Source of the DNA: Candidatus Westeberhardia cardiocondylae
GTDB lineage: Bacteria; Pseudomonadota; Gammaproteobacteria; Enterobacterales; Enterobacteriaceae
Direction: 5' to 3'
Assembly (NCBI GenBank): GCA_024648785.1
Contig: JABYQB010000002.1
Location: 1 to 64,000, forward strand
DNA: 64,000 nt
Shown: positions 12,304-23,402 of the stretch, in pieces
How the letters are laid out: the number at the start of each line of letters is the position of its first letter
Position numbering within the stretch: the first letter of the stretch is position 1
Position numbers and translations under genes: made by a program
The notes under the pieces: model-generated
Databases searched by the model: none
Told to the model about the DNA's origin: nothing
What the model saw: the letters and a program-made list of their open reading frames with translations, nothing else

Positions 12304-13386
12304 TTATAAACTCATTAGACCTATAAAAGTTAGTATAAATGATATGATCCAAAATCTAACGACTATATGATTTTCTTGAAAACCTTTTAGTTCATAATGG
12401 TGATGTATAGGTGACATTAGAAATAGTTTTTTGTTTTTAATTTTAAAATGTATTATTTGTATAATTATTGAAATCGTTTCTATTATGAAAATTCCACTAA
12501 TTATTATAAAAAAAAGTTCTTGGTTTAGTAATATTGAAATTGTACCAAGAGTAGCTCCTATTGATAATGATCCTATATCTCCCATAAATATTTTTGCTGG
12601 GTAAGCATTAAACCATAGAAACCCCAATCCAGTTCCAGATATTATTATACAAATTATCATTATTTTTTCTGAATATGGTATATATGGAATATATGTGTAA
12701 TTTTCTAGATTTTTGTCACTGCTTAACCATGCTACAATTGCTAAATTAAAAGATATTAGAATTGTTGGCATTATGGTTAAACCATCTAATCCATCAGTTA
12801 AATTTACAGCGTTGCTAGTTCCAACGATAATAAAGTAATATATTATATATACCCAAATGTTATTTTGTGGTATTGATATACTTTTTTTTAGAAATGGTAA
12901 TATTAATTGAATGTTTTCGTTATTATTTTGTAATAAATGTATATTGTATATTATTGGTAATGAAATTGCCGATTGTAGAAAATATTTCCATTTTTTGTTA
13001 AGACCATTTGTATTTTTTTTTGTAATTTTTATGTAATCATCAATAAATCCTATAATAGCGTATCCAAATAATGATGTTAATATACAAATAGTATGTAAAT
13101 TACATGGATTTGTCCATATTAATATTGAAATAGTGATTGAAATTAATATTATTATACCGCCCATAGTTGGAGTTTCTTTTTTTGTTATGTGCGATTTTGG
13201 TATATTTTTTCGAATTATTTGTTGTATTTTTAATTTTTTTAGTTTTTTAATAAAAATAGTTCCTATGAATAATGTTATAAAAAATGTTGTTAATAAAATT
13301 AATATTGATTGTAATTGTAAAAAATTATTATAATTTATTATATAATTATATTTTTCAAAAACATATTTAATTATATAGTTAAACAT
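12304..13386 (-). CDS. mraY: Phospho-N-acetylmuramoyl-pentapeptide-transferase
   Basis: 360 aa; ETPTMGGIIIL, NAVNLTDGLDGLTIMPT, SPIHHHYELKGF. Confidence 0.97.
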   Translation of the reverse strand: MFNYIIKYVFEKYNYIINYNNFLQLQSILILLTTFFITLFIGTIFIKKLKKLKIQQIIRKNIPKSHITKKETPTMGGIIILISITISILIWTNPCNLHTICILTSLFGYAIIGFIDDYIKITKKNTNGLNKKWKYFLQSAISLPIIYNIHLLQNNNENIQLILPFLKKSISIPQNNIWVYIIYYFIIVGTSNAVNLTDGLDGLTIMPTILISFNLAIVAWLSSDKNLENYTYIPYIPYSEKIMIICIIISGTGLGFLWFNAYPAKIFMGDIGSLSIGATLGTISILLNQELFFIIISGIFIIETISIIIQIIHFKIKNKKLFLMSPIHHHYELKGFQENHIVVRFWIISFILTFIGLMSL

Positions 13387-14764
13387 TAAATTTTTCCTTT
13401 AAAAAATATACTATTTCTTCCATTTTAAATTTTCTTGATCCTTTTATGAGGGTTGTGGTTTTTGTATTTTTTGATAGTAATTTTGTTAAATATAATATTA
13501 ATAAATTTTTATTAATAAAATGTTTACGTTTTTGTTTTTTGATAGATTTTGTTATATGTTTACTAATATTTCCAAAACTTAGTGTTTTGTTTATGTTTGT
13601 TTTATTAATGATTTTTCCAAGTATTTTATGGTATTGTTTTTTATTTTTTCCTAATTCAGATATGTCACTAATTATTAGTATTCTATAATTTGGCATATTG
13701 ATTAGTATTTTTATTCCTTCAATAGTTGAACCTATGTTGGAATTATAACTATCATCTATAAGTAGATTGTTTTTGTTTAAAGTAATTGGAAATAGTCTTC
13801 CTGGTATTCTTTTAATTTTTTGTAATCCAGAACGTATTTCTGATAATTTAATATTTTTGTTTACTGATATTGATAGTGTTGCTGCGGCTATAGCATTACT
13901 AACATTATGAATTCCTAATAATGGTATATAAATTTTGCATTTTCCCTTGGGGGTATATAACGTAAATGATGTTCCATGTGAATAATATTTTATATTTTTA
14001 GAAAAAAAATTTACATTTTTTTTTCTTTTTATTGAAAATTTATAAATTTTTTTGTTTTTTAGTTTTTTTTTCCATAATGATAAATAATTACTGTCATTGT
14101 TTATTATGACGTTTCCTTTTTTTGATAAACCTGAAAATATTTCGCTTTTAGCTTTTGCAACTCCTAATAAACTTTTAAATCCTGTTAGGTGAGATATGAA
14201 AATATTATTTATAAGTACGGTTTTTGGATATATTTTAGTTGTACTCCATAATATTTCTTTGAAATTGTTTGCTCCTATTTCAATAATTGCAAAATTATGT
14301 TTTTTGTTTAAACGTAGTAATGTTAAAATGACACCAATATTGTTATTAAAATTATTTTTTGTAGATAATACGTTTCCTGTTTGTTTTAATATTGATGTTG
14401 ACATTTCTTTTACTGTTGTTTTTCCTGATGATCCTGTGATACCAATTATTGGTATTGATATTTGTTTTCTAATCCATGAAGCTATTTTAATTAATGCATT
14501 AAATGTGTTTGAAACAATTAATTGTGGTGTTTTGTGTAAAAAAAATTGTTGTTTTTCAACCAATATAGCTTCCGCTCCTAATATTATTGCTTCTTTTATA
14601 AAGATGTGTGCATCGTATTTTTTTCCTTTAAGTGCAACAAATAAGCATTTTTTTTTATTTTTTATGTTTCTAGAATCTGTTGATATTTTAAATATTTTTT
14701 TGTTTTTTCCTATTAATTTTGCGTTAATTATTTTAGATATAGTATGGAGATTGCATGGTATCAT
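13379..14764 (-). CDS. murF: UDP-MurNAc-tripeptide--D-Ala-D-Ala ligase
   Basis: 461 aa; GITGSSGKTTVKEM, LIDDSYNSNIGS. Confidence 0.96.
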   Translation of the reverse strand: MIPCNLHTISKIINAKLIGKNKKIFKISTDSRNIKNKKKCLFVALKGKKYDAHIFIKEAIILGAEAILVEKQQFFLHKTPQLIVSNTFNALIKIASWIRKQISIPIIGITGSSGKTTVKEMSTSILKQTGNVLSTKNNFNNNIGVILTLLRLNKKHNFAIIEIGANNFKEILWSTTKIYPKTVLINNIFISHLTGFKSLLGVAKAKSEIFSGLSKKGNVIINNDSNYLSLWKKKLKNKKIYKFSIKRKKNVNFFSKNIKYYSHGTSFTLYTPKGKCKIYIPLLGIHNVSNAIAAATLSISVNKNIKLSEIRSGLQKIKRIPGRLFPITLNKNNLLIDDSYNSNIGSTIEGIKILINMPNYRILIISDISELGKNKKQYHKILGKIINKTNINKTLSFGNISKHITKSIKKQKRKHFINKNLLILYLTKLLSKNTKTTTLIKGSRKFKMEEIVYFLKEKFNV

Positions 14765-16274
14765 TATATTTTAAACCTAGTAATTTTTGAATTGTAATTC
14801 TATCAGAATACATGTAATATTTTTTATTAAAAATTTGATATATTTCGTGTCCTTTTCCTATTATTAGTATTAAATCTTTTTGTGAAGCTTTTTCAATTGC
14901 TGTTTGTATTGCTTTTGTTCTATTATATATTATTTGTATTTTTTTGTTTTTAATTCCTTTTTTTATTTCATCAATAATTTTTTTTTGGTTTTCTTCTCTT
15001 GGATTGTCATTAGTTATAATGATCATATCAGAATATTTTTCACTTATTTTACCCATAATGTGTCTTTTATTTTTATCTCTATTGCCACCACATCCAAAAA
15101 TGCACCAAAGTTTTCCATAACAATGATGTTTTGCTGTAATTAATGCTTGTTGTAGAGCTTTTGGATTATGTGCATAATCTATTATTATTTTTGGTTTTTT
15201 TGTTGTTTGAAATATTTCCATTCTACCAATAATTTGTTTAAGTTTTTTTGATGTTTGTATTAATTTTTTTAATGGATAACCAAGTGTGAGTAATGTAGAG
15301 ATTGTTAATAAAATATTATTTACGTTGTGCTTTCCGATAAGTGGGCTATGAATAATTTCGTTTCCCCAGTTAGATTTGAAATTAATATATGTATTTTTAG
15401 AATTGTAATATATTTTACTAGCATATATCCATTGTCCTTTCCAATATGGAAAAAAATTTGGTATGTAGTTTGATGATACTGCTACAATATTTTTTGGATT
15501 TGTTATTGATTGTAAATTCAATAACCATTTTTTTCCTATTTTATCATTAGCATTAATTATATATTTTTTAACTTTTATTTTAGAAAATAGTTTCCATTTT
15601 GTTAATTCGTAATTTTTCATATTGTTATGGTAATCTATATGTTCGTAACTTAGATTTGTAAAAATTGCTGCGGAGAATTTTAAATGTTCTATTCTGTATT
15701 GTGATAAAGAGTGTGATGATACTTCTAATGAAACAAAATTAATACCTAATTTTTTTAATTTTGATAAAAATTTTTGTATATAAATAGCTGAATCTGTAGT
15801 ATTTTTTGTTTGGTATATATGGTGATTTATTATTCCATTACCTATTGTTCCCATTACTGCACTTTTTTTTCCTAATATAGTTGTCCATTGACTTGTTAGA
15901 TGTGAAATAGTTGTTTTTCCATTGGTACCAGTAATTCCTATTAGGTTAAGAGAGTTTGATGGATTATCATAGAATCTTCCAGCTATTTTTGATATATTTT
16001 TATGTAGTGAGGATAAATAAATTATTGGTGTATTCTTAAATATTTCAATTTCACCATGTTTTTTTGTTTTAGTTGTTTCGGAAATAACTGCTGAAACATT
16101 TTGTTTAATTGCTTGTAATATGTAATTTCTTCCATCTTTTTTTTCTCCTGGAATTGCTATGAATAAATCGCCATACATTGCTATTCTACTGTCAGATACT
16201 ATGTTTTTTATGTTTATGTTAGGAGCATTTTTTATCCAAGGATATAATAAGTTATGTAAGTTGTAATTCATCAT
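14733..16274 (-). CDS. murE: UDP-MurNAc-L-Ala-D-Glu--meso-DAP ligase
   Basis: 513 aa; GITGTNGKTTISHL, DYAHNPKAL, CIFGCGGNRDKNKR, DNPREE. Confidence 0.97.
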   Translation of the reverse strand: MMNYNLHNLLYPWIKNAPNINIKNIVSDSRIAMYGDLFIAIPGEKKDGRNYILQAIKQNVSAVISETTKTKKHGEIEIFKNTPIIYLSSLHKNISKIAGRFYDNPSNSLNLIGITGTNGKTTISHLTSQWTTILGKKSAVMGTIGNGIINHHIYQTKNTTDSAIYIQKFLSKLKKLGINFVSLEVSSHSLSQYRIEHLKFSAAIFTNLSYEHIDYHNNMKNYELTKWKLFSKIKVKKYIINANDKIGKKWLLNLQSITNPKNIVAVSSNYIPNFFPYWKGQWIYASKIYYNSKNTYINFKSNWGNEIIHSPLIGKHNVNNILLTISTLLTLGYPLKKLIQTSKKLKQIIGRMEIFQTTKKPKIIIDYAHNPKALQQALITAKHHCYGKLWCIFGCGGNRDKNKRHIMGKISEKYSDMIIITNDNPREENQKKIIDEIKKGIKNKKIQIIYNRTKAIQTAIEKASQKDLILIIGKGHEIYQIFNKKYYMYSDRITIQKLLGLKYNDTMQSPYYI

Positions 16275-16523
16275 GTAAATTTTCGTATGTTGTTTTAATG
16301 TTTGTGTAATATATATTACATTTTCTGTGTTATTTAATATATTTTTTTGTATTTTTATGAAAAATGTTAATAATATCGGAGGAAGTTTGTTTTGAAAAAT
16401 TTTATTTATGTATTTATATTATAAATTTCATATTTTAAGTTTTTTAAAATGTAATTATTAATTTTTTTTAAATTTGTGTTATAATTTTTATCAAATTTTA
16501 TATTTTTATAAAAGATTTTCATA

Positions 16524-17480
16524 TTATAATGAAGTTTTTTCTATTGTAAATAAAGTTGCACTTCTTGATTTTGGGTTTTTTTTTATTTCATTTTTTGATG
16601 GTTTTATAATATTTATTATTTTTATTTGTTTTGTATTTCTATATTTTTTTATTATTTCATTTTCATTTAGGGGAATATTTTTTGGTATTTCCAAATATTT
16701 TGTTGTATATTTTTTTATGAATTTTTTAATTATTTGAGTTTCTAATGAATGAAAACTAATTATTGACATTCTTCCTCCTGTTATTAATATATCAAAAATA
16801 TTATTTAATATTTTTTTTAGTTCTAGTATTTCATCGTTAATGAAAATTCGAATTGCTTGAAAACATTTTGTAGCTGGGTGTTTTTTATATTTTTTATTGT
16901 AATTTTTTGTTTTAAGAATAATGTTTGTTAATTCTTTAGTTTGTGTTATTGGTTTTTTATTTCTTTGTTTTATAATGTTTTTTGTTATTTTTTTAAATTG
17001 TTTTTCTTCTCCGTATTTTTTTAATATTATAGATATTTCTTCTTTTTTTGCTTTATTTATCCATATTTTTGCTGTTTTTCCATATGTTGTATTCATTCTC
17101 ATATCTAATGGACCGTTTTTATTAAATGAAAATCCCCTATTAGGGTTTTGTATTTGTAGTGACGATAATCCTAAATCTAACAATATTCCGTATGTTTTTC
17201 TTAATAGATTTTTTTTGATAAGATAATTTTTAATATTTGAAAATAGTCCATGTAATATAGTAAAACGTGAATCATTAATTTGAAGACCGATTTGTATTGA
17301 TTCAATGTCTCTATCAATTGCTAATAATTTTCCATATTTACTCAATTTAGATAATATTATTTTGGAATGACCACCATGACCAAATGTTCCGTCAATATAA
17401 AATCCATTTTTTTTTATATTTAGTGAATGAATTGTTTCTTTTAATAGTACTGGAATATGTTGTATGGTGTTGTTTGTCAT
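16524..17480 (-). CDS. rsmH: 16S rRNA m4C1402 methyltransferase
   Basis: 318 aa; HIPVLLKETI, YIDGTFGHGGHSKIIL, SIISFHSLETQIIK. Confidence 0.97.
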   Translation of the reverse strand: MTNNTIQHIPVLLKETIHSLNIKKNGFYIDGTFGHGGHSKIILSKLSKYGKLLAIDRDIESIQIGLQINDSRFTILHGLFSNIKNYLIKKNLLRKTYGILLDLGLSSLQIQNPNRGFSFNKNGPLDMRMNTTYGKTAKIWINKAKKEEISIILKKYGEEKQFKKITKNIIKQRNKKPITQTKELTNIILKTKNYNKKYKKHPATKCFQAIRIFINDEILELKKILNNIFDILITGGRMSIISFHSLETQIIKKFIKKYTTKYLEIPKNIPLNENEIIKKYRNTKQIKIINIIKPSKNEIKKNPKSRSATLFTIEKTSL

Positions 17481-17940
17481 TTATATTTTTATATTGAATT
17501 TTTGTTTTTATTTTAGTTTTAATATGTAAAATAAATTATTATTATATAATAATGTATAATGTAAATGAATTAAATATTAAAATTTTTGATTTCATAACAT
17601 AAAATATAACATAATTTTTTTAATTTTATTATGTTTATATAAAATTAAATAATGATTATAAATTTTCATTTTTTATAAAAATTTTTATTAATATTTAATT
17701 ATTTAAATTTTTTATTTAGTTTTATTAAGAAAATAATATTGTTGTTATATTGTGTTTTATTATTTTGAATTTATTTTTATTTATATTTAATTTGATATTA
17801 ATAAAATTTTATATAATGTTTTTATTTTGTTTTTAGTTAATATTATTTATATTGATAAATTTTTAATTTGATTTTTTATTACAAAATTAGTGTTTGTTTT
17901 ATATTTTAAAATGTTAAAATTTTTGTGATTATTAAAATCA

Positions 17941-18240
17941 ATAAAATGTACATTTTATAAAATCTATAGGAAATTTATTATATAATTTTGTTTCAAATAT
18001 AATTCTTGTTGCATTTCTTAAATTTAAAGTTATTCCAATGTTTCGGTTAACATTTCCTTATTTAGAATATTAAAAAATAAAGATATCAATGTGTTTGGAA
18101 ATATTGATGATAATTTTATTTATTGAGTTTATATTTGTTTAAACTCAAATAATGTTTTACTAATTCTGGGACTACTATTAATACACCTCCGAAATTAGAT
18201 GTTTCTATTAATATATCCAATACAATTTATAATATATAGT
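17941..18240 (-). pseudogene. Possible degraded coding region, unidentified
   Basis: Minus-strand fragments IVLDILIETSNFGGVLIVVPELVKHYLSLNKYKLNK* and GNVNRNIGITLNLRNATRIIFETKLYNKFPIDFIKCTFY*; slightly less AT-rich patch inside a 0.9-kb spacer. Confidence 0.3.
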
Positions 18241-18399
18241 ATTATTTCATAATATGTTAATATTTTATAATAGTATGTTAATATTTTAATAAAGTTAATA
18301 ATATTGAAAGTATTTTTTTATAGTATTCATTTTAATATCAATTGATTATTTTATTTTATATAAATTTAATTTCATTGAATTATTTATTTAAAAATTTTG

Positions 18400-20169
18400 T
18401 TATTGTTTCCAATGTATACCTATTTTTGGGTTTAATAATTTTTTAATTAATTCTATATTGTTTGGATTTTGAAAAAAATTAAATATATTTTTTGCTGAAA
18501 TTTTACCAATATTTGGAATATTTTTAAGAGACTGTATGTTAGATTTCATGAGTTCATTTATTGTGTGATATTTTTTTGATAAATTTTCAGATGTAGTTTT
18601 TCCTACATTTGGAATGTTTAATGAGTATAAGAATTTAGAAAAAGTAGTTTTTTTTGATTTTTTTAATGATTGCATTATATTGTTTATTGATTTTATGTTA
18701 AACATTTTTACTTTTATTAAGTGTTTTTGATTTAGTTTAAATAAATCACTTGGAATGTCAATTATATTTTCATCTACTAATTTATTTATGATTTTTTTTC
18801 CTATTCCATGGATGTTCATGGCATTTTTAGATACAAAATGTTTCAATTTTTCTTTTTTTTGTGCTTTACATTTTATACCTGATATACATTTTATTATTGA
18901 TGTTTTATTGTCTATTTGTATTTTATATTGACATGATGGACATTTTTTTGGTATTTCAATTTTTGAAGTGTGTTTTGTTCTTTTTTCTAAAATAACACTA
19001 ACAACTTTTGGAATAATGTCGCTGGATTTTTGTATAATTATTTTGTCTCCTATCATAATTTTGAGTTTTTTTATATTTTTCATATTATATAAATTGATGT
19101 TTTTAATTTTTGTTCCGTTTATTATTACTGGATTTATATGTGCTATTGGCGTGATAATTCCACTTTTGCCAACTTGGAATGTTACTTTTTTGATTGTTGT
19201 TTCTTCTTTTTTTGTTTGAAATTTATAAGCTATAGCCCATCTTGGTGATTTTGATGTGAAATTTAATTTTTTTTGAAGTTTTATTGAGTCTACTTTTATT
19301 ACAATACCGTCAATATTATAATTTAAATATTTTCTTTTTTTTTGCATTTTATAAAAAAAATCTAATACTTTTGTGATTTTATCATATTTTTTGATAAATT
19401 TATTATTTATTGGTATACCAAGATTTTTTAAAATCTGTAATTGTTCCCAATGACTTGTGTTATAATTTTTGCTACTTTTTATCATACTAATTCCGTAAGC
19501 AAAAAAATTTAATGATCTTTGTTTTGTAATATTTGGGTTTAATTGTCGAACTGAACCAGAAGTTGCATTACGAGGATTGGAAAATATATTATTTGTTTTT
19601 ACATTTTTATTAAGTTTATTAAAGTTTGTTTTTTTCATAAATATTTCACCACGTATTTCTATTTCACTGTGTATAAAATTTAACTTATTTAATTTATATG
19701 GAATATCATGTATCATATATATGTTTTTTGTAACATTTTCTCCAATTATTCCGTCTCCTCTTGTAGATGCTTGAATTAATATTCTATTGTTATATAATAG
19801 ACTTATCCCTATACCATCTATTTTTAATTCACAACAATATGTTATTTCATTGTTTTTTTTTATGTGTTTTTTAATCTTTTTATCAAATTTTATTATATCT
19901 TGATCTGTGTAAGCGTTGTCTAGAGATAGCATAGGAGTTTTGTGGTATACTTTTTCGAAATTAAATTCTGATTTTATTTTTCCAATTTTTTGTGTTGGTG
20001 AATCATTTGTGAGTAGATTTGGGTATTTTTGTTCTAATTTTTTTAGTTTTATTATGGTGTTATCATATTTTTCATCAGATACTCTAGATTCATTTTTGTA
20101 GTAATATAAATATTCCCAATATCTTAATTTTTTTTTTAGTTTTAGGATATGTTGTTTTATTTTTTCCAT
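18400..20169 (-). CDS. ligA: NAD+-dependent DNA ligase, lacking the C-terminal BRCT domain
   Basis: 589 aa; CELKIDGIGISLLY active site, CPSC...CISGIKC zinc finger, HhH repeats; stops after NPKIGIHWKQ. Confidence 0.96.
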   Translation of the reverse strand: MEKIKQHILKLKKKLRYWEYLYYYKNESRVSDEKYDNTIIKLKKLEQKYPNLLTNDSPTQKIGKIKSEFNFEKVYHKTPMLSLDNAYTDQDIIKFDKKIKKHIKKNNEITYCCELKIDGIGISLLYNNRILIQASTRGDGIIGENVTKNIYMIHDIPYKLNKLNFIHSEIEIRGEIFMKKTNFNKLNKNVKTNNIFSNPRNATSGSVRQLNPNITKQRSLNFFAYGISMIKSSKNYNTSHWEQLQILKNLGIPINNKFIKKYDKITKVLDFFYKMQKKRKYLNYNIDGIVIKVDSIKLQKKLNFTSKSPRWAIAYKFQTKKEETTIKKVTFQVGKSGIITPIAHINPVIINGTKIKNINLYNMKNIKKLKIMIGDKIIIQKSSDIIPKVVSVILEKRTKHTSKIEIPKKCPSCQYKIQIDNKTSIIKCISGIKCKAQKKEKLKHFVSKNAMNIHGIGKKIINKLVDENIIDIPSDLFKLNQKHLIKVKMFNIKSINNIMQSLKKSKKTTFSKFLYSLNIPNVGKTTSENLSKKYHTINELMKSNIQSLKNIPNIGKISAKNIFNFFQNPNNIELIKKLLNPKIGIHWKQ

Positions 20170-20249
20170 TTATATTTGTATATTTTATTTAGTATAATTG
20201 AAATAATGTAAATTATTATTTATTTTGATATTAAATTTTTTAATATTTT

Positions 20250-20280
20250 TATTTTTTTATTTTTTATTTCTGTTGAAAAT
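20250..20280. repeat. 31-bp exact direct repeat, copy 2, about 80 bp upstream of ligA
   Basis: Identical to 10727-10757. Confidence 0.9.
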
Positions 20281-20559
20281 ATTATTTTATTTTTATTATT
20301 TTGAAATATTTTTTGTTTTATATTTAAAGTAATTTAGAATTTATGTTTTGTAATTTTGTGTGTTTAATTAAATGTATTGTTTAATTGTTTTGTTAATTTT
20401 ATATTAATATTGAATATATTATCCACACACAAAAACAACTTCATTTATTTTAATAAATATTAAAAATTTAATTAAATCAATTATTAATAATATTAAAATA
20501 TGAAATTTTTAATGTTTTTGTTTGTATATTGTTGTACTGAAAAGTTTTTATATATTTTT

Positions 20560-21153
20560 TTAAAAATTTTCAGATAAATATTTAGATATATCTTCTTGAG
20601 TTTGTTTTATTCCTTTATCACCTTTTTTCCATTGTGCTGGACATACTTCACCATGTTTTTCATAATATTGAATAGCATCTATTATTCTAATAATGTCGTC
20701 AATATTTCTACCAAATTGTAAATCATTTATTGTTTCGTGACGTATTATTCCATGTTTATCTATTATAAAACTTGCTCTTAACGCTATTCCTTTTTCTGGA
20801 TGTTCAATTTCGTACATATTTATAATATTTTTTTTAATGTCTGAAATTATAGGATATTTAATTTTTCCTATTCCTCCTTTTTCCAATGGAAGTGAACGCC
20901 ATGTTTGATGTGAATATATAGAATCACAAGATATTCCAATAATTTTGGTTTGTCTTTTTTTCAATTTTTCATATTTTTTATTAAAAATTATTATTTCTGT
21001 TGGACATACAAAGGTAAAATTTAATGGCCAGAAAAAAATTATTGCATTTTTGTTTTTAATAAAGGTTTTTAAATTAAAGTTTTCAATGATTTCTCCATTT
21101 TTCATTATTGCTGGTGCAGTAAAATCTGGTGCTTTTTTTGTAACTAGTGTCAT
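20560..21153 (-). CDS. ahpC: 2-Cys peroxiredoxin (AhpC/TSA family)
   Basis: 197 aa; FFWPLNFTFVCPTE and GEVCPAQWKKG cysteines. Confidence 0.92.
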   Translation of the reverse strand: MTLVTKKAPDFTAPAIMKNGEIIENFNLKTFIKNKNAIIFFWPLNFTFVCPTEIIIFNKKYEKLKKRQTKIIGISCDSIYSHQTWRSLPLEKGGIGKIKYPIISDIKKNIINMYEIEHPEKGIALRASFIIDKHGIIRHETINDLQFGRNIDDIIRIIDAIQYYEKHGEVCPAQWKKGDKGIKQTQEDISKYLSENF

Positions 21154-21872
21154 AGTATTTTTTCCTTTATAATTTTTATTATCATATTTATAGTAATATA
21201 AACATATAGAAATTATTATCTATTAATTTAATTATTATATCAACTATTATCAGTATAATTTTATTATTAAAATTTTAATTTGTCATTTTAATATATATTA
21301 ACTATTTTATATATTATTTTGCAATATTTTATATTATTTAATATAATTAACTATATAATCATAAATTTTGGGTAATTTTCATTAAATATAAAATAGTATT
21401 GTTTATTTTTGTTTATATTTATTTATTATAAGTATGTAAGTTTATTAAATTCATTTATGTAAATATTAATATATTTTGATGTTTTTTATATATTTATTTT
21501 AGTTGAAAGTTTTTGTTTTAAATAATTCCAAAATTTTTAGTTTTTGGTTAATATTTTATTGAATTATATATTTAATTTAATTTTATAAATTTCAGAAATT
21601 TTATTATATATTTATTAAATATAATAAATTTTTATTTAAAATTGTGAAATGTTTATTTTTATATTTTAAAATTAAAATATTTTATTATTTTTAATATTTA
21701 CAGAATTTATAAATATATTAATTATTTAAAATAATTGATGTTGTTTTAAAATTTGTTTCATATTTATAATGTTTAAATTTTTAGTTTTTACAGAATAAAA
21801 ATTTTGTAATATTTTAACATATATAATTTTGTTTGAGTTTTAATGTTTAAATTTTTATAAGAATTGTTTAAT

Positions 21873-23402
21873 ATGATATTAAATATTAAAAATAAATATA
21901 TTGTTTCATTAGATCAAGGAACAAGTATTTCTCGTGCTATTATTTTTGATTATAATTCAAATATTGTTGGAATATCTAGAAAAGAAATTACTCAGATTTA
22001 CCCAAAACCAGGATGGGTGGAGCATGATCCAGTAGAAATTTGGAATACTCAATATTTTGTTTTTTTAGATGTTTTGAGAAAGACAGGAATTTGTATTAGT
22101 CAAATTTCTGGTATTGGTATTACTAATCAAAGGGAAACAATAATAGTATGGGATAAAAAGAGTGGAGAACCTATTTATAATGCTATTGTTTGGCAATGTA
22201 GGCGTACTGCTGATTTTTGTAAAATACTTAAATCCGATGATAAATTAGTAAAATATGTTAGAGAAATTACTGGTTTAGTAATTGATCCATATTTTTCTGG
22301 AACAAAAATAAAATGGGTTCTTGATTTTATTGAAGGGTCAAGAATTCGTGCTTTTAGAGGTGAATTATTATGTGGTACTGTTGATAGTTGGTTGATTTGG
22401 AATATGACAAATGGGAAATTGCATATAACTGATTATACTAACGCGTCTCGTACTATGTTGTTTAATATTCATACGTTACAATGGGATGATAGATTATTAA
22501 ATGTTTTAGGTATTCCTATATCTATGTTACCTATTGTTAAATCATCATCTGAAATATATGGAAATTTTAATGTTCATAATAAAGAATTATCTGTGTGTAT
22601 TCCAATTTCTGGTATTGCTGGTGATCAACAATCAGCTTTGTTTGGACAAAATTGTATTTCACCATGTGTGTCTAATATTAATTATGGTACAGGTTGTTTT
22701 TTATTAATAAATACAGGTGTTGTTATACAATCAAAATATGGTTTATTAACTACTATTTCTTGTGGTGTGAATGGTGAAATTAGTTATTCTTTAGAAGGTA
22801 CAGTATTTATTTGTGGTGCTATTATTCAGTGGCTTCGTGATGAGATGAAATTAATAAATAATGTTAATGATATAGAAAATTTTTCAAGAAAAGTTCATGA
22901 TACTCATGGTGTTTATGTTATTCCTGCGTTTTCAGGATTATCTTCACCGTTTTGGGATCCATATGTTCGTGGTTCTATTTTTGGAATTACTAGGGGTGTT
23001 AATGTATATCATATAATTAGAGCTTCATTGGAGTCTATTGCATTTCAAGTTAAATATATTATTGAAGCTATGAATATAGATTTTGGTAATGATATAAAAT
23101 GTCTTCGTGTATCAGGTGGAGCGATAGTAAGTGATTTTTTAATGCAGTGCCAATCAGATATTTTAAATATTTGTATTGAAAAAATTAAACTTCAAGAAGT
23201 GAGTGCGCTTGGTGTTGCTTATTTATCTGGATTATCCGTTGGATTTTGGAGTAGTATAGATGAAATACGTAATAATTCTTTAGTGGAAAGATATAATTTT
23301 TTCCCAAGTATTAAACGTATTCAGTATGAATATCATTATAATTGCTGGAAAAATGCAATGATTTGTACTAATTTATGGAAAAATATGAATTTAAAAAATT
23401 AA
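21873..23402 (+). CDS. glpK: Glycerol kinase (start placed at [17 protein letters not shown])
   Basis: FGGY family; [58 protein letters not shown]. Confidence 0.98.
   Translation: MILNIKNKYIVSLDQGTSISRAIIFDYNSNIVGISRKEITQIYPKPGWVEHDPVEIWNTQYFVFLDVLRKTGICISQISGIGITNQRETIIVWDKKSGEPIYNAIVWQCRRTADFCKILKSDDKLVKYVREITGLVIDPYFSGTKIKWVLDFIEGSRIRAFRGELLCGTVDSWLIWNMTNGKLHITDYTNASRTMLFNIHTLQWDDRLLNVLGIPISMLPIVKSSSEIYGNFNVHNKELSVCIPISGIAGDQQSALFGQNCISPCVSNINYGTGCFLLINTGVVIQSKYGLLTTISCGVNGEISYSLEGTVFICGAIIQWLRDEMKLINNVNDIENFSRKVHDTHGVYVIPAFSGLSSPFWDPYVRGSIFGITRGVNVYHIIRASLESIAFQVKYIIEAMNIDFGNDIKCLRVSGGAIVSDFLMQCQSDILNICIEKIKLQEVSALGVAYLSGLSVGFWSSIDEIRNNSLVERYNFFPSIKRIQYEYHYNCWKNAMICTNLWKNMNLKN

Noticed and set aside
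18241-18295. Tandem-like TATGTTAATATTTTA repeats (about 18253 and 18274)
   Set aside because: Only two 15-bp copies in very AT-rich spacer, no spacer regularity; not a CRISPR or a convincing satellite.
7600-20101. Numerous plus-strand ORFs (7600-7848, 8752-8949, 9254-9481, 13446-13688, 14196-14774, 14904-15143, 16474-16737, 16921-17226, 18968-19219, 19577-19774)
   Set aside because: All are antisense to well-supported minus-strand CDSs; AT bias leaves stops rare in some antisense frames.
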